The notes below the pieces were generated by a model that saw only the letters and a list, made by a program, of their open reading frames with translations, ran no database searches and was not told where the DNA came from. Both the position numbers and the translations under genes were made by a program. This document shows positions 1-12,619 of a stretch of 64,000 bases of DNA, piece by piece; position 1 is the first letter of the stretch, and every line of letters starts with the position of its first letter. The stretch is from the NCBI RefSeq assembly GCF_037975245.1, contig NC_092577.1, positions 25,603,398 through 25,667,397 of the forward strand, given 5' to 3'. The DNA is from Apostichopus japonicus (lineage: Eukaryota; Echinodermata; Holothuroidea; Aspidochirotida; Stichopodidae).

Positions 1-1159
1 ATTGTTGGAGGTGTGGGCTGGAAGGGCATGAGGCCAGGTTGTGCCCGAACAAGCGGTGTAGCCGCTGTTTACAGGTTGGGCATACCCTGGCCGAGTGTAA
101 AGGGGATATCGTTTGCAACTCGTGTGGGAAAACGGGCCATCTCGCCCGTTTATGCCCAGACCGCTCATACTCCGCGAGAGTGGCTACGGGCGTGGTTGAA
201 GCGGTCCCTGTCCCGGCCTCTGACACCGTACCACATGATGTTCCTGTCATCGCCCCAGTGTCCGACACTAGCCCCCCGATGGAGGCTTTGTTCCCCCTTT
301 CGTGTCCGACCTCTCCCCTGATCGAACTTGCCGAGACTGCCAGCCTGCCCACTGAGGCAGAGCAGGACAAAACGGCGGAGATGGTACTAGCGGAGTGGCA
401 CGCGGCGCAGGATGCCGCTTGTACTGGTTCACCGGTAGCTTCGCCCGCTATCGGTGATACTAGTTGGGCCCCGAGTCAATCGGTCCAAGAGACATTGAGT
501 GGCCCAGATTCTGACTCGCCAATGGAGGACTGCACTACAGCCTTATTAGTTGTGGCTAAGGAGTCCTCCGATTGGTTTGATGAGACGAAACAGGCCACTG
601 ATCTCATTGACTCGAGTGGCCCTTCCACCCTACCCGCAGCCGCTTCCGTTATACCGGACACGATGGTCGCTAGTGGACCTCCTGTTCCTAACAGGGAGGT
701 CCACTCGATCAATGACGAGGAGCTAAGAACTCTGCTCCCTCGTAAGAAAAGGGGGAAAACTGCCAGGGGCTTGAAAAGACCCATATTGGGAAAACTTCGC
801 AGGTAATGCGCAGGCGTGTTGTCTACCATCGGGACGGCGTACCCCGGATGAAGTTTTGGAGTGGGTTATTTTTCAGGTGTGTGGGGGAGGGGGGGGGGTT
901 GTGTGGTCGTTACATAATATGGGTTGGAGGGTTCTGTTTGTGGTTTGGAGTTGGCTTTATTGTTTTGGTTCTGTTGGCCTTTGGGTCCGTGTCCATTTCA
1001 TGTCACGTTGAACGCTACATTGTATACATTTGTGGGTGAGTGAGAGATTTCTGTTTGTGGGTTTTCAGTTGGGTTTATGGTGGTTGTTAAACAGACTGGA
1101 ATTGTTTTTGGTTTTGTTTACCTTTGGTCCGTGTCCGTTTTTTCTTTGCACGTAAAAAG
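1..1159 (+). mobile_element. ORF1-only Tx1/L1-type LINE, family A copy 1 (left end outside window)
   Basis: The 3' part of a retroelement whose other copies are at 2107-3922 and 16847-18694. It starts at the first zinc knuckle of ORF1, runs to the ORF1 stop at 804-806, then has a G/T-rich 3' UTR of about 350 bp ending in GCACGTAAAAAG at 1159. No ORF2 (endonuclease/RT) follows ORF1, and the same ORF1-to-tail junction occurs in all three copies, so lack of ORF2 is a family property and not damage in one copy. The 5' end and its target duplication are outside the window. Confidence 0.85.
3..806 (+). CDS. LINE ORF1 protein (gag-like, zinc knuckles), 5' partial, family A copy 1
   Basis: An open frame continuing from the left edge to TAA at 804-806, 267 codons visible. 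It begins inside the first of three CX2CX4HX4C knuckles (CWRCGLEGHEARLC), followed by CSRCLQVGHTLAEC and CNSCGKTGHLARLC. The remainder is an acidic Ser/Pro/Thr-rich tail ending in a basic KKRGK-type patch. ORF1 proteins of this kind bind element RNA in retrotransposition particles; that role is taken from the family. There is no stop or frameshift in the visible part. The first ATG in this frame is internal, so the true start lies upstream. Confidence 0.8.
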   Translation, partial: CWRCGLEGHEARLCPNKRCSRCLQVGHTLAECKGDIVCNSCGKTGHLARLCPDRSYSARVATGVVEAVPVPASDTVPHDVPVIAPVSDTSPPMEALFPLSCPTSPLIELAETASLPTEAEQDKTAEMVLAEWHAAQDAACTGSPVASPAIGDTSWAPSQSVQETLSGPDSDSPMEDCTTALLVVAKESSDWFDETKQATDLIDSSGPSTLPAAASVIPDTMVASGPPVPNREVHSINDEELRTLLPRKKRGKTARGLKRPILGKLRR

Positions 1160-1189
1160 CAGAAGTGTAGAAAAATTTACGCAGGCGAA

Positions 1190-2060
1190 AGGCAAAATTA
1201 CAATATGGCCGCCAATAATCCAAAATGGCCGATCACAGACTCTCATTTTAAGAAATCTACCCGTCTGGTAAGTGCTCTTTGCTGGTTTTGGACAGTATTT
1301 CATTGTTTTCAACAGCGCCAAAGCCAATGGAACACATTTTGAACCGATTGGATGGTATATTCATGTGCAAACATCCAAAATTGCCGGCAAAAATCCAAAA
1401 TGGCCGATCACAGACTCATTTTCATGATATCTTCCCTTCTGGTAAGTGCCTTTTGCCGGTTTGAACTGAAAATCATGGTTTTCAGTATTGCCAAAGCCAA
1501 TGAAATGCATTTCGAATCGATCGGTCGTTATCTACCTGTACCAAAATCCAAAATGGCAGCGGAAAAAAAAACAAGTTGAATACAACATTCAATTTCACGA
1601 TATCTTTTGATCTGGTAAGTCTATTTTTTGAAAATTTTGAACAGCAAGTCGCATGGTTTTCAACACCGCCAAAGCCAAATCTTAGCCAATGGAAATCATT
1701 TCGAATTGATTATTTTGTATAATCCTATGTAAGAATACAAACAGGCAGCCGAAAATCCAAAATGGCCGAGTACCAACACACATTCCCATGACATCTTCCC
1801 ATCTAAATAGTTGGCCTATTTTTGGGAATTTGGCCAGTTTTTCTTGTGCCTTCGTATCTATACAGATGTTAAGAATGGCTGCCAACATTTGAGATGACTA
1901 ATGCCGAATCTCCATTTTGTGGATATCGTTGTTTGAAATACTGATTTTTCATCAGGTTGAGATTTGGGATGAACGCCAAATGACTCATTTCCCATGACCC
2001 ATTATGTCCATGCAAAATTCCATTGCCATAACTACTTGGGAACATTCGGCACATCAGCCA
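1190..2060. repeat. diverged tandem repeat, about 150-210 bp period
   Basis: The phrase AATCCAAAATGGCCGATCAC recurs near 1217 and 1396, with weaker forms near 1545, 1754 and 1873. Each is followed by related text (CATGATATCTTCCC, a CTGGTAAGTGC phrase, GCCAAAGCCAATG). Four to five units are recognisable and they are well diverged. The short ORFs here come from the repeat and do not look like genes. The array lies between two family A elements. Confidence 0.6.
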
Positions 2061-2106
2061 CACTTATGGCATTTAGTTGGTATCCTAACTGTCATTGATC
2101 CTAACT

Positions 2107-3922
2107 GTTCAGTTCAGTTCTCGTGGAGTGCGGACGTGTTTTCGGCTGCTCTCCACCTTTCGTTGACCACACCTTTATTGTGTTTTTACGTTGGCCCTTC
2201 ATTAGTTTACAGTTTGTTTTAGTGTAGTTTGTGTGTTTTGGGTTTGTTTCGTTTAGGTTTGTGTATAGGTGCGTGGCTTTGCCACCCCCTAGCTGTCATG
2301 GCGGCTCGCCGTGACAGCAAAATCGTATTGTTGAGTTTTTCGGGGGAGGCTAAGGTCGTCCCCGTACAACTTTTTTCAGTTTTGCGTTCTGTTGGTTTAA
2401 AGGTCCCTGGAGAGGTTGACGCGCTTCAGCGTAAACCTCTCCGGGGTATGAATTGTTTTGATGTACGCTTTACCTCGGAGACTGCCCGCGTCCGAGGCGT
2501 CCATGTGTTGGAGGGAGCCGAGGGACTGAAGGTCACACCGTATGACAGTTCGGTGTGGGTGACAGTCCTCCATCTCCCTCTGGACATGTCTGAACAGGTT
2601 GTTGTGCGGACACTGGGGCGTTTTGGGAAAGTGACCGGCTACGAGGAGCCGGAATTCCTTGAATGTAAAGGTGTCAAGACCGGGACTAGACGAGTTAGAA
2701 TCGAACTCAAGTCCGATATCCCCTTTACCTTGTGGGCTAATGGGCACAGGGCCCACATTGCATACCCGGGCCAGCCTCGCACTTGTTGGAGGTGTGGGCT
2801 GGAAGGGCATGAAGCCAGGTTGTGCCCGAACAAGCGGTGTAGCCGCTGTTTACATGTTGGGCATACCCTGGCCGAGTGTAAAGGGGATATCGTTTGCAAC
2901 TCGTGTGGGAAAACGGGCCATCTCGCCCGTTTATGCCCAGACCGCTCATACGCCGCGAGAGTGGCTACGGGCGTGGTTGAAGCGGTCTCTGTCCCGGCCT
3001 CTGACACCGTACCGCATGATGCTCCTGTCATCGCCCCAGTGTCCGACACTAGCCCCCCGATGGAGGCTTTGTTCCCCCTTTCGTGTCCGACCTCTCCCCT
3101 GATCGAACTTGCCGAGACTGCCAGCCTGCCCACTGAGGCAGAGCAGGACAAAACGGCGGAGATGGTACTAGCGGAGTGGCACGCGGCGCAGGATGCCGCT
3201 TGTACTGGTTCACCGGTAGCTACGCCCGCTATCGGTGATACTAGTTGGGCCCCGAGTCAACCGGCCCAAGAGACATTAAGTGGCCCAGATTCTGACTCGC
3301 CAATGGAGGACTGCACTACAGCCTTATTAGTTGTGGCTAAGGAGTCCTCCGATTGGTTTGATGAGACAAAACAGGCCAATGATCTCATTGACTCGAGTGG
3401 CCCTTCCACCTTACCCGCAGCCGCTTCCGCTATACCGGACACGATGGTCGCTAGTGGACCTCCTGTTCCTGACAGGGAGGTCCACTCGATGAAGGTTTGA
3501 CGAGGAGTTAAGAACTCTGCTACCTCGTAAGAAAAGGGGGAATACTGTTAGGGGCTTGAAAAGACCCGTATTGGGAAAATTTCGCAGGTAATGCGCAAGC
3601 CTGTCGTCTGCTATCGGGACGGCGTACCCCGGATGAATTTTGGAGTTAGTTGTTATGTGTGGGATGGGGGGTTTGTGTGGTCCTTACATAATATGGGTTG
3701 GGGGTTTTCTGTTTGTGGAGCTTTATTGTTTTGGTTCTGTTAGCCTTTGGGTCCGTGTCCTTTTCACGTCACGTTAAACGCTATATTTTATACATTTGTG
3801 CGTTAGTGAGAGATTTCTGTTTGTGGGTTTTCAGTTGGGTTTTTGGTGGTTGTTAAACAGACTGGGATTGTTTTTGGGTTTGTTGACCTTTGGTCCGTGT
3901 TCGTTTCTTTGCACGTAAAAAG
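2107..3922 (+). mobile_element. ORF1-only Tx1/L1-type LINE, family A copy 2
   Basis: Starts with GTTCA repeats followed by CTCGTGGAGTGCGGACG, as in the copy at 16847. It carries a 5' UTR, ORF1 and a 3' UTR, and ends in GCACGTAAAAAG at 3922. No endonuclease or reverse transcriptase is present. The 3' end abuts a 5' fragment of the related autonomous family B at 3924, and I found no matching target duplication, so the right junction may be a chimera or a later rearrangement. Very similar to copies 1 and 3. Confidence 0.85.
2298..3500 (+). pseudogene. LINE ORF1 protein, family A copy 2, frameshifted near the C-terminus
   Basis: Starts at ATG 2298 (MAARRDSKIV) and follows the intact ORF1 at 17049-18341 through the N-terminal RNA-binding-like region, the three CCHC knuckles and the acidic tail. 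Near 3494 this copy reads AAGGTTTGACG where the intact copy reads AAGGTTGACG. The single extra T causes a stop at 3498-3500. The original frame resumes downstream and would end at the TAA near 3590. Only the last 30 or so residues, including the basic C-terminal patch, are lost. Confidence 0.8.
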
Positions 3923-3923
3923 C

Positions 3924-4172
3924 ACTTCCCGCCAGGCGGGTGTGATAGCTTGTGTTTGTGTGTGCGTCAGTTCGTAAATCGTTTGTAGTTTCACCAACCT
4001 GTCTTTATTTTTTTTTTTTGCTCCTCTGTGGCCTAGCCACCTTCGGTATCATGGCATCGTGCCGTGATTCTTAAATTGTTAAGTTGACCTTCACCGGTGA
4101 ACAAGCGGTTCCACCGGTGGAAGTTTTTAGTATCTTGAAAAGTAAGGGTGTTGTTGTGCCTGGCAGGGTCGT
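3924..4172 (+). mobile_element. 5' fragment of autonomous Tx1-type LINE (family B)
   Basis: Matches the 5' UTR and ORF1 start of the full-length element at 46473-51444 (minus strand). Shared features are the CCCGCCAGGCGGG hairpin at about 3928, the phrase around CCTAGCCACCTTCGGTATC, and the ORF1 start ATGGCATCG at 4051. The ORF1 frame stops after seven codons (TAA at 4072-4074). About 24 bases are missing near 4163 relative to the full copy. Homology ends near 4172, so only the first part of the element remains. Confidence 0.75.
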
Positions 4173-4185
4173 CGTGCGAAAATAA

Positions 4186-4340
4186 ATTTAAGGGCGGCCC
4201 GTGAGCAGGTGATGACTATCTAAGCGGAGCGCCACCACATGGGCGCTAAGCGTAGAAGAAAATTTTTCGTCTGGCGGACCCCTCAGATTGCAGGAAACGG
4301 CACTTCCCGTGCCTTATGGCAGTAAGCAACACCCCTGAAA
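4186..4340. repeat. dispersed repeat, copy 1
   Basis: Shares the core TAAGCGGAGCGCCACCA and following text (GATTGC..GAAA..GCACTTCCC) with 38465-38640, so it is a dispersed repeat. The family is not recognised. It may extend to about 4610, but only the first 150 bases can be aligned by eye. Confidence 0.5.
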
Positions 4341-4791
4341 TTGATAACAATTTTCGGCAATTTTTTATTTTGGGAAATATTCTCGAAGTGATATTCCTCA
4401 GTTTACCAATTCCTCGTCTTCCAGAAGCGCCCAAAATTTAAGAAATCGAAACATTTTTGTGTTGGCTGATCCATGATCGCCGCCCATGCTCGTGAGAAGT
4501 CGTGACTGGGTGAGGAAAAAGCTATGCCGTTTGAAAACATGGGCAGAAAAAGCGAAAGTAGCGAAACCTAAGGTAAAACGTGCGATAACGAAGTGATTAT
4601 TTTCCAGGTTAAGTGTGTCAGTATTTCAAATGATTATTATTATTCACTTTTTTTTTCGAAACTACCTATCAGATGATGAGGAAAATTTATCCTGGTAGAC
4701 CTTTTAGCGAACTGATTGCATTACTTAAGAAGAAATTCACACGGATGTTCACTACATTTATCTTAACTTTCAGAACTTGGTTACAGGCTTA

Positions 4792-5015
4792 CACTCTAAA
4801 AACACTTGGGTTAAAATTGACCCAAATTGGGTCACTTTTTGACCCAAATGAAAGTCAGGAGGGAACCTAACACATTTGGGTCAAACTGACCCAGAAAATT
4901 AGGTCAGAATAAGTGACCCAATTTATGGGTCGTAAATTTGACCCAGAAATATTGGTAAATATTGACCCCGGCAAGGGTTATGATGGAAATCAACCACATT
5001 TGGGTCAGCTTGACT
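4792..5015 (+). repeat. left terminal and subterminal repeats of the 9.5-kb element
   Basis: After the terminal CACTCTAAAAACAC, the sequence has about ten copies of GACCCA or TGGGTC in both orientations within 220 bp, for example TTGACCCAAATTGGGTCAC. This dense palindromic block resembles transposase-binding subterminal repeats. Its counterpart is at 14227-14300. Confidence 0.6.
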
Positions 5016-6190
5016 CTTATAGGAAAAAATACATAAATACAAAAGGCTTCATTTGACAGTGCAATTTATTGATGTAACTCCTTCAAAGAAAGTGAACTGC
5101 TGAAAAACTGCTAAAAAGTAATGTAAAATTGCAACAAAACTGAATGTTTCATTAATATGGTACCATAGCACAAGATCTAAAGGAAGGAATTGTTTGAAGC
5201 GTTACCAATGAATCAAAAATGTTTTTTACCCCAGTGCAATTTTTACATAAACAATTTCAACATTTTATTAGACTTGTATGGATAAAATACAATTTGCTGA
5301 ATGAATGAACGAACACTTTCTAGCTAGACATGTGTGTGTCTTCATAATGATATTTATCAGCTAGAGCATAGACTAGCTCGCATGGGAAAGTATTTGCCTT
5401 ACTTACGATGTAATAACAAAAGAAGAAAATGACAATCAAAACATGGTTGCCCATTTTTAAAAGATGGGTTGCTGGATGGTCAGTCTTGAAAATGTTCACT
5501 AAATTAGGCCTCGTAAAGACGATTCCCCTCCCCCCTTTTTAACACTTATCCATGGATTTCATTAAACGGCGGAAAGCCTTTAAGTAATGAGTCCATATAT
5601 TATGTGTAATATACTGCTGTTGTACATAACCCAGCACAGGTAAATATTGTATATGTAAATATGTGTAGAATGGATACACATATTTCTGTATTCCAAGAGC
5701 CGTTCAATTGAAAATAGTCCAAGCAATTTATTTAGAGCAGATAACTGGGACTGGGACAATCCATATAATTTGCTTCTAAAATTTCATGACAGCAAAATAT
5801 TTGTGAGCTGCAACTTTGGAACTGGAATTTATGAGATGAAAACAAATATGATCATACAGGCTGAAAACGTTTTGCCAATTCTTCTTAGAATACAAGCATA
5901 TCTTTGCTTTGTATATGAGGCAAGTATGCCTTGGTCCCATAAACGTGATTCAACTAACAGTTGAGATTTCAACTAAAATCACACAACTTCAGATGATAAT
6001 AAAGATTGCTCGGCATTGAACAAAATTGTGTCCAAATTCTTTCAACTGTCATGTAAAAAGGAGTTGTAATGGACAGTTGAATCGATTGCCAAGTTAATTC
6101 TAGTGTTGCACTGTGCGACTATTGTTTCAACTTTGTTGACAGTTCTTATTGAAGCATATATATGGGACCCAGGTCTGAACATTTTCAGCC

Positions 6191-9100
6191 CTACTTCCTT
6201 CTGACTTTCAAATATGTCTTCAATGACACAACTGAAGATGACATTTTCCCAGGTAAGTTGTATACAACAGTCTGGAGGAACTGCCAGGTGTTGTATGATT
6301 GCCATTGATAATTCATATCAAAAACATGAAAACATTTAAAACATAAATCAATGGCATTAAGCAGCGACTCCTGTGGAATGGCTTCTCTCTCTATGATTAT
6401 GTACGTTTGTTCCGGGCTAACCCTGCTGCTTCCAATAGCTAGAACGAATGCTTGCTTTTGTTTCACCCCTTCAAGGTAGTGTGGAATATTGGTTCCAATC
6501 TGAAATGAAAAAGCAAAGGTTATGGAAGCAAACTTCTTAGATTTATTCAAATGCTGCCTTCCATATAGAAAGGATCATATATTGTAGTACTCCCCAGAAG
6601 GCGGATTGATAGAAGCAATCTTTGTTTTGATTAAGAATGTGCAGTATTTAGCATTTCACAACTTCAGTGATGAATAGTGCCACAATTTCATAGCGGGTTT
6701 TAGAGGTGCCAGGTACTTTATGCATTGTACTGAAAACAAGTTTTTTTTAAAACTATTTCAGATATTAGGAATTGTCGGGTCTCTGTAAGTTATTTTGAGG
6801 CTCATCTAGGAACCCTTGACAATTGATTATGGATGAACACAGTGTTCAGAAGTTAACAAGACAATCATACTATCACACCATACTGCCTGGAATACCACAA
6901 TGTCCTATCCAATCGGTGTGAATTAGATTGTACACTCTTCTACTGCACATTCAACATATTCTGCATTCACATTTATATACATATATGTATTCATATATCA
7001 TGTGTATACTGGAATGAAGAAATCATTGTTACAACTCTACCTGTAATAAATTTGGTTAAGGGTTTGTACAATGCAACCTGGTGCAGTGGTCTGTGTGAGA
7101 ACTTGCTAGTGGGTTATGGTTCCACAATTTCTGGGGCTGGTGAGGTTCTTCAGGCATTTGATTGGCACAGCTGCAGAGCATTAGTGACCGATGCTTTGAT
7201 AGTCCCCTTCCACCATTCCCCTTGGGAAAGTGGCTGAATGCATCGTTCATGTCTTTCAGATGGGAACATAAAATGGTGGTTCTAGGAGCAGGGTGGGATT
7301 GTATCTGATGAATGTCTTGTCTCACCAATCGATGTACACTGCTCGCGAAGAGAAGGCAAGCTCTTTGCCTGTTTCATCCATAATTTTATCGTCTGTCAAT
7401 TTTCCTAGATGAACCTGTAACCGACGATGATCTTATAAAAGGAATTTTTCTACTTCAAATTTAGCTTTCAGCTCACCTTTTGCAAATCTACAAATGAAGT
7501 GAGGGCATCTTCAATTGTAGCTCGTTTTCCTTTGCCCTTTATCTTCTGTGACCCAACAGGTAGAATGCATGGAATACACTGCAGTGCAATGTTGCATACT
7601 TCATCATCTGTAAAGAGGGAAAATAAGAACCTTGGGGAAAGATTCACAGACTTAACACTCATGGAGGCACTGATTATACCCGTGTTATAAGCTAACACAT
7701 TTGTGGGAATATATGATGATTTTTCAGTTAAAAAATGTCTTTCAGTGGAACAATATGCATTATATAGTGTGGATAGGATCTCTGACTGCTCTACAAATCC
7801 ACCAATTTCTCAACAGCATCTCTGATTGTGATCCAAAGTTGGGTGCCAGGCCAATGAATGTTCGTCGATGAAGCAATACAATATTACCAGAATTCTGATG
7901 CGAGAATAGAAAACATTTGTAGCTTATAACAAATCCGATGTCATCTATGTTGACTGTGCAGGGTTGTGCCCATGCCAGACCTGGGGCATTGTGTACTGAA
8001 ATATGGCAATCAGGCATAATACTTGACACTATTCTGTTGTCTGACCACCTTAATCCCCTGACTGACTCCCTCCTCCAAATACACACCATTTTCATTATTT
8101 CCCCTGACTGAGGTGAAGCTCAACTGGGGGCCAATTGAAACATCACTGGCAGTGCCACATGAAAACAGTTCACATGCATTTTACCTGGGTTAATAAGTTA
8201 TTGCAACTTAGTTACCTGATAGTTGACTGCTGTCTTGAACAATCCCCAGGTGTCGAGACCAATCATTTTGCTTGTCAGCATAATGCAGTAGGTTCCTAGC
8301 GACTGCAGGTGTCCATAACAGGAACAATTTGTCCCTACACTTTGGCTTGATGACTTCAAAGTCCAGATTAATCTGAAAAAGGATGAAATATGAGACATGT
8401 CTGCACAGAAAGCATTTTTTGTACCCAGACTTGGACTGTGAACAGAGCTGCAAAATAGTCTTGGAGGACCATCCAAACAAACTGATGTAGATGTCCCATA
8501 TCCTGGCACTGAGGTGAATTCTTTTTGTTGGATACTGCTACAGAGCATAGGACCATATCATCTCAGATGTTTTGTTTAACTAGAGATACAGGAGTAACGT
8601 GATGCTCTTGAAAATGCAACTGAGAGTACATATCCCACAAAGCATACCAAATATTTGTTTGCATCGATTTGAACAAAATCTTCCATTTTGCTAAAGCAAA
8701 CTATGAACAAAAAAATGAAATTATACAGCAGGTATTATGCCTTTTTTTATTTTTGCGTTGTGCTTATAATTCTGCCCTTCTTGAGAACAAAAACAGTATA
8801 CCATTGAGTTAACTGATCCCTTTTTTGTTTTTACACTTCATCGTACCATTAGCTCACCGACAAAGTTGGATGTATTCCCAGAGGGGGTGTCTTTCGAGTA
8901 TTGACAGAGGCCATTTCTTCTTGCCCTATCCTTGATCTGAAGGTACGAGCAGATTTCCTCACTGATTTCTTGGCTCACACATGAGAAGACCTACAAATGA
9001 AATTTGCCTGCTTATTACCCTGAGCTTGCCACATCACAGAATAAATCAACTATCTAAATAAAACCCACCAGTCCTGAAGTGTCCAGTAGTCTAGGATATT

Positions 9101-11164
9101 TCGCAAAGATGGCGACGCCCTCTGGATTTTCTCTAATCCACATGAGCCTGGACTTCGCTGTTTTTTGGTGGTATTCTCTGACTTTACCCAGAGGTTCTTT
9201 ATTTTGTTTCATCCACTGTACCATCGCCTCAATGGCAGCAGGTTCGATGTCATCTGGAAAAGTTAACAATAATTGCCCTATGAAGAATGGATATACCAAG
9301 GAATCATGACAAAGATATTGTTCTAAATGTGAATTCTGAAAATCTGCACATTACAAAGGAGATGAAAAGGTACGCCAGGAATGAACATCCTATGCATGAT
9401 ATGTAATTTCTTCTTACTCTTGTTAACATTTCAAATGTTAACTTAAAAAAAAAACACATAAAAATACCTTCATCACTCTCCAGACTACTGACTGATGAAG
9501 CTGTGGAGTCAGAGTTTGTTTTGTTGGCCTTCCGAATGCTCACATGATTCTTCTTTGCTGTTCTCTTCCTCACATTCCTGAGTCTTTCTTCCAAATAACC
9601 TGTAGCTGCATGCTGTCCAATGCTAGAAGTGTACCAAGCTTCCTGTGAAAACAACCAATGAAGGTAAAATGTTTTGCCTAAGGACACATGGTCAGAACTC
9701 AAACTCCCGATCCTAAAACTACTCAGCAGTTATGAATAATGAGCACCTAGCTATATGCTCATAACAGAAAGTCAATGTAAATGATGATTTCGCCCCCTTT
9801 CATTTTGGTTTGAGGCAGACTGTATCGTGACCGGACACCTCCCCCGGACAGTGGGGAATGCCCGGGGGGGGGGAATTGTCCGGGTGGGGAATTGATGCGG
9901 GGTGAGATGTCCTAGAACCGAATGTAATCCCATCCATACGACCTGACACATCTATAATCAATGTTCTCTAGCTTCCAGCAAACAAATCATGAAACCAAAT
10001 TGAACATTCAACTGAGAACTCACCAATCACATCAGAGCTGAAATTATTTAGTGCAAATAAAATGACAGTATTTTTTAATGAGCCAAGTTGAGGGGGCACA
10101 TTCCTCCTCATCTCAAATGCATATGATCACATGGGCCGGGAGAGAACAATTTCCATGTTTCTCAGAGTAAATCAATTCATTTCTTGATGTTCCCAGTTTA
10201 TGCCAAATATATATTTGTCAAAGCTATTTCATTGACCCACTGACTTAAAACGAAGGGTTTTCTGTATATGGTATATAGGCTACTTGGATAACATGTTGAC
10301 AATTATAAAGAATGGTAGTATCCAACTGGCAACAGCCATCCTTCTACATTTTAAAAACGTAATCCAAAAAAAAAAGTGATCTAACATGACAAAAATTGAT
10401 ACTAACATAACCATCTCCATCTTCTCCCTTCAGTTTGGGAAACTCATTTACAATGGATCTTGCAAGAGCCTCTTTTACATGGGATGTGGGCCTGAAATAT
10501 AAACAATTTGTGTAAAATAATGAGTTGCTAAATAAAAGTAAACATTGTGAAAACTAAAAATGTTTGTTCACCACTGGTCACCACTAATTCTCAAAGAAAT
10601 AGAATTCAAATCACCTCCAAACTGTTCTATCAGGTGTGATACAAACATCCTGACAGCTTGAATCCGATATTTGTGACCAAGTAGTCCTTCGTCCATTTCA
10701 GACTCAATGATATCTCCGCCGTTGTTATCATTTAGTATTTTACGGATATCCTTTGAAAAGGAGAAATCAAGAACAAAACTGGTGATTGCTCATTCATATT
10801 TTTTATACATGTTGATAGATTGGAGCTTAGTTGTGCTTTGTACTGTACCTATTAAAGGGGAACAACAGCCCCCTTACAGAAGACAGATCTGTCTGGTTAA
10901 TTGGGTGTGTAATGATTGATGTGTGCACCATTTAAACAGTGCTGCATGAATTGTTTCGATTACTGTAAAAAGATGGCAGACTTATTAATGACAATCACAT
11001 ACCAATGCAGATTTATACAAGGGAGAAGTACTTACAAAATGTAACTTCGGTCTCTTTGGGGTATTGCTATGTTCTGGTGTTGAGGTGGTTATCAAAGATT
11101 TAGGTGATTGTAATGAAAAAGTTGGAGACTGCAATGTAGATTGATATGCCTGGCTATCCTGAGT
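6191..11164 (-). CDS. SAM-associated transposon-type protein, multi-exon, probably partly decayed
   Basis: Exons in transcript order: 11164-11036, 10750-10615, 10491-10407, 9642-9468, 9253-9069, 8372-8216, 7607-7477 and 6499-6191 (stop at 6191-6193). All have AG acceptors and GT donors. All joins keep frame except 10615 to 10491, which is one base short. Recognisable segments include YLEERLRNVRKR, YPRLLDTSGLINLDFEVI across the 9069/8372 join, RATIEDALTSFVDLQK then IGTNIPHYLE across 7477/6499, and a C-terminal FVLAIGSSR...TWQFLQTVVYNL. From memory this arrangement is typical of multi-copy fish proteins annotated as SAM domain-containing protein 3-like; the biochemical role is unknown to me. 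It sits inside the inverted-repeat element, which suggests it is transposon-encoded. Confidence 0.65.
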
Positions 11165-11529
11165 CTGCAAAAAGAAAAAAAAAACTCTAGCAAATTAACC
11201 ATTTAACGCTGGTCCCACGAAGGGATAAAGGAATATAGAATCTAGGTGTTGTGAAGAAACTACTGTTTGCACATAGAAAAATACTGTTTTAATGATGGGC
11301 TGGTGCAGTCCAAGCTGAGTGTACACAGAAACGCTTTTCTCGTACAATCCTATAATAATTCAGTAGTAGGTGTGCAAACTATAAACGACAGTATAGTTTG
11401 AATGAATTGCACAGTTTTAACAAATGATGTGGTTGAACTTTTTTTTATTTGCCAAAAAATTAAACAAGACAGTGAAAAAACTAGGCCTAGAGTAGAGTGA
11501 TTAATATTCAACCTCTTAAGAAATATTAT

Positions 11530-11610
11530 TGTTATTACACAAAATTTATATAGCGCCTTATTCAATTAAAAAATTGCTCTAAAGCGCTTTACAGCAAAAG
11601 ATAAAAAATT
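11530..11610. repeat. short dispersed-repeat motif (TATAGCGCCTT...AAAGCGCTTTACA)
   Basis: The pair TATATAGCGCCTTA and TCTAAAGCGCTTTACAG, about 50 bp apart, looks like a dispersed repeat that I recall as common in aquatic animal genomes. The flanks to about 12600 are AT-rich with no gene that I can support. Confidence 0.3.
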
Positions 11611-12619
11611 TGTTCAAAGTATAAAAGTTAAAAGGTTATAAAAGATTAGATTGTATAGAAAAATATGTGATAGAAATGTAAAAAATAAATAGAAAAATTA
11701 TGACTAAAATACAAAATAACACCTGAATTAAGTACGTGCAGCAAATATTCAGGTAACATAATATTACCAATAAAAATGTATCAATATGCCATTTTGGTTT
11801 AGATAAAGTATGTACATTTTGCGTACCAGTAGTCAACCCCACAAATTGTTTTGTATTTTCCAGAGGAAGAAGCATAATTTAAATGTGATTCTATAGAAGG
11901 ATATAATTTTTGAACTATTTGTAGGTAGGCCTAATCTATAATAAAAAAAAAAATTTTATCATTGTTTTTTGTATAGATGAGATTTAAACTTGGCAGCCAT
12001 TTTGTGTTGTTCTATTATGGTAAACTTGGTCCAATTTATTATTTTTTTATTTTTTTTCCTATAATTTTTTAAACGATGATGATACATGACATACAGTATA
12101 CAATATTGCTATAGAAAAGATTTACACATTGTGTGTGTGGGTGAAAACAGTTTATCACAAACAATAGCTTTCAAGTTGGGAAATTTTGGTAGCCCACCGG
12201 ACTACTGCTACTCAGTGTTCTGACAGTTCTGGTAGTCCAACGTATATTTGGTCGTCTAGGGCTACACTCCGCTACAGCCTACTGAACTACCACGTATTTC
12301 GAACCTTGGCAATTATGCCAGGGCCTATATAGATTGAGGTTTGACTGGTGCAGGCATCATAATGTAAATATTTTCAATGAATGTTGAAGCAATTTAGCTG
12401 AAAAGTGCACAGTATACAGGAACCCAGTGCTACTTACTTACAACAACGACCCCCCCCCTCCCCCTGCTTAACTGTACATACTTAATTTGTAGAATTAATA
12501 TACAAGTACTTATCGTAGGGTATATCAAGGTGCCCGAATACTGCGGGGGCTGTATAATGCATATAAACCTAGGCTACCTAACATTACGTTCCAATATTAC
12601 CGTAGCAACATGCTCAAAA

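Noticed and set aside
2397..3151. Antisense ORFs over LINE ORF1 (also at 17148-17902)
   Set aside because: They mirror the GC-rich sense ORF1 and recur in each copy only because the sense strand is conserved.
7760..8095. A 111-codon minus-strand ORF between exons of the SAM-associated gene
   Set aside because: Joining 8216 directly to 7607 keeps frame and matches the expected order; the ORF has no recognisable motif.
8858..8990. An extra exon of the SAM-associated gene between 9069 and 8372
   Set aside because: It has plausible splice sites, but including it breaks the frame, while joining 9069 directly to 8372 gives the family-like DTSGLINLDFEV.
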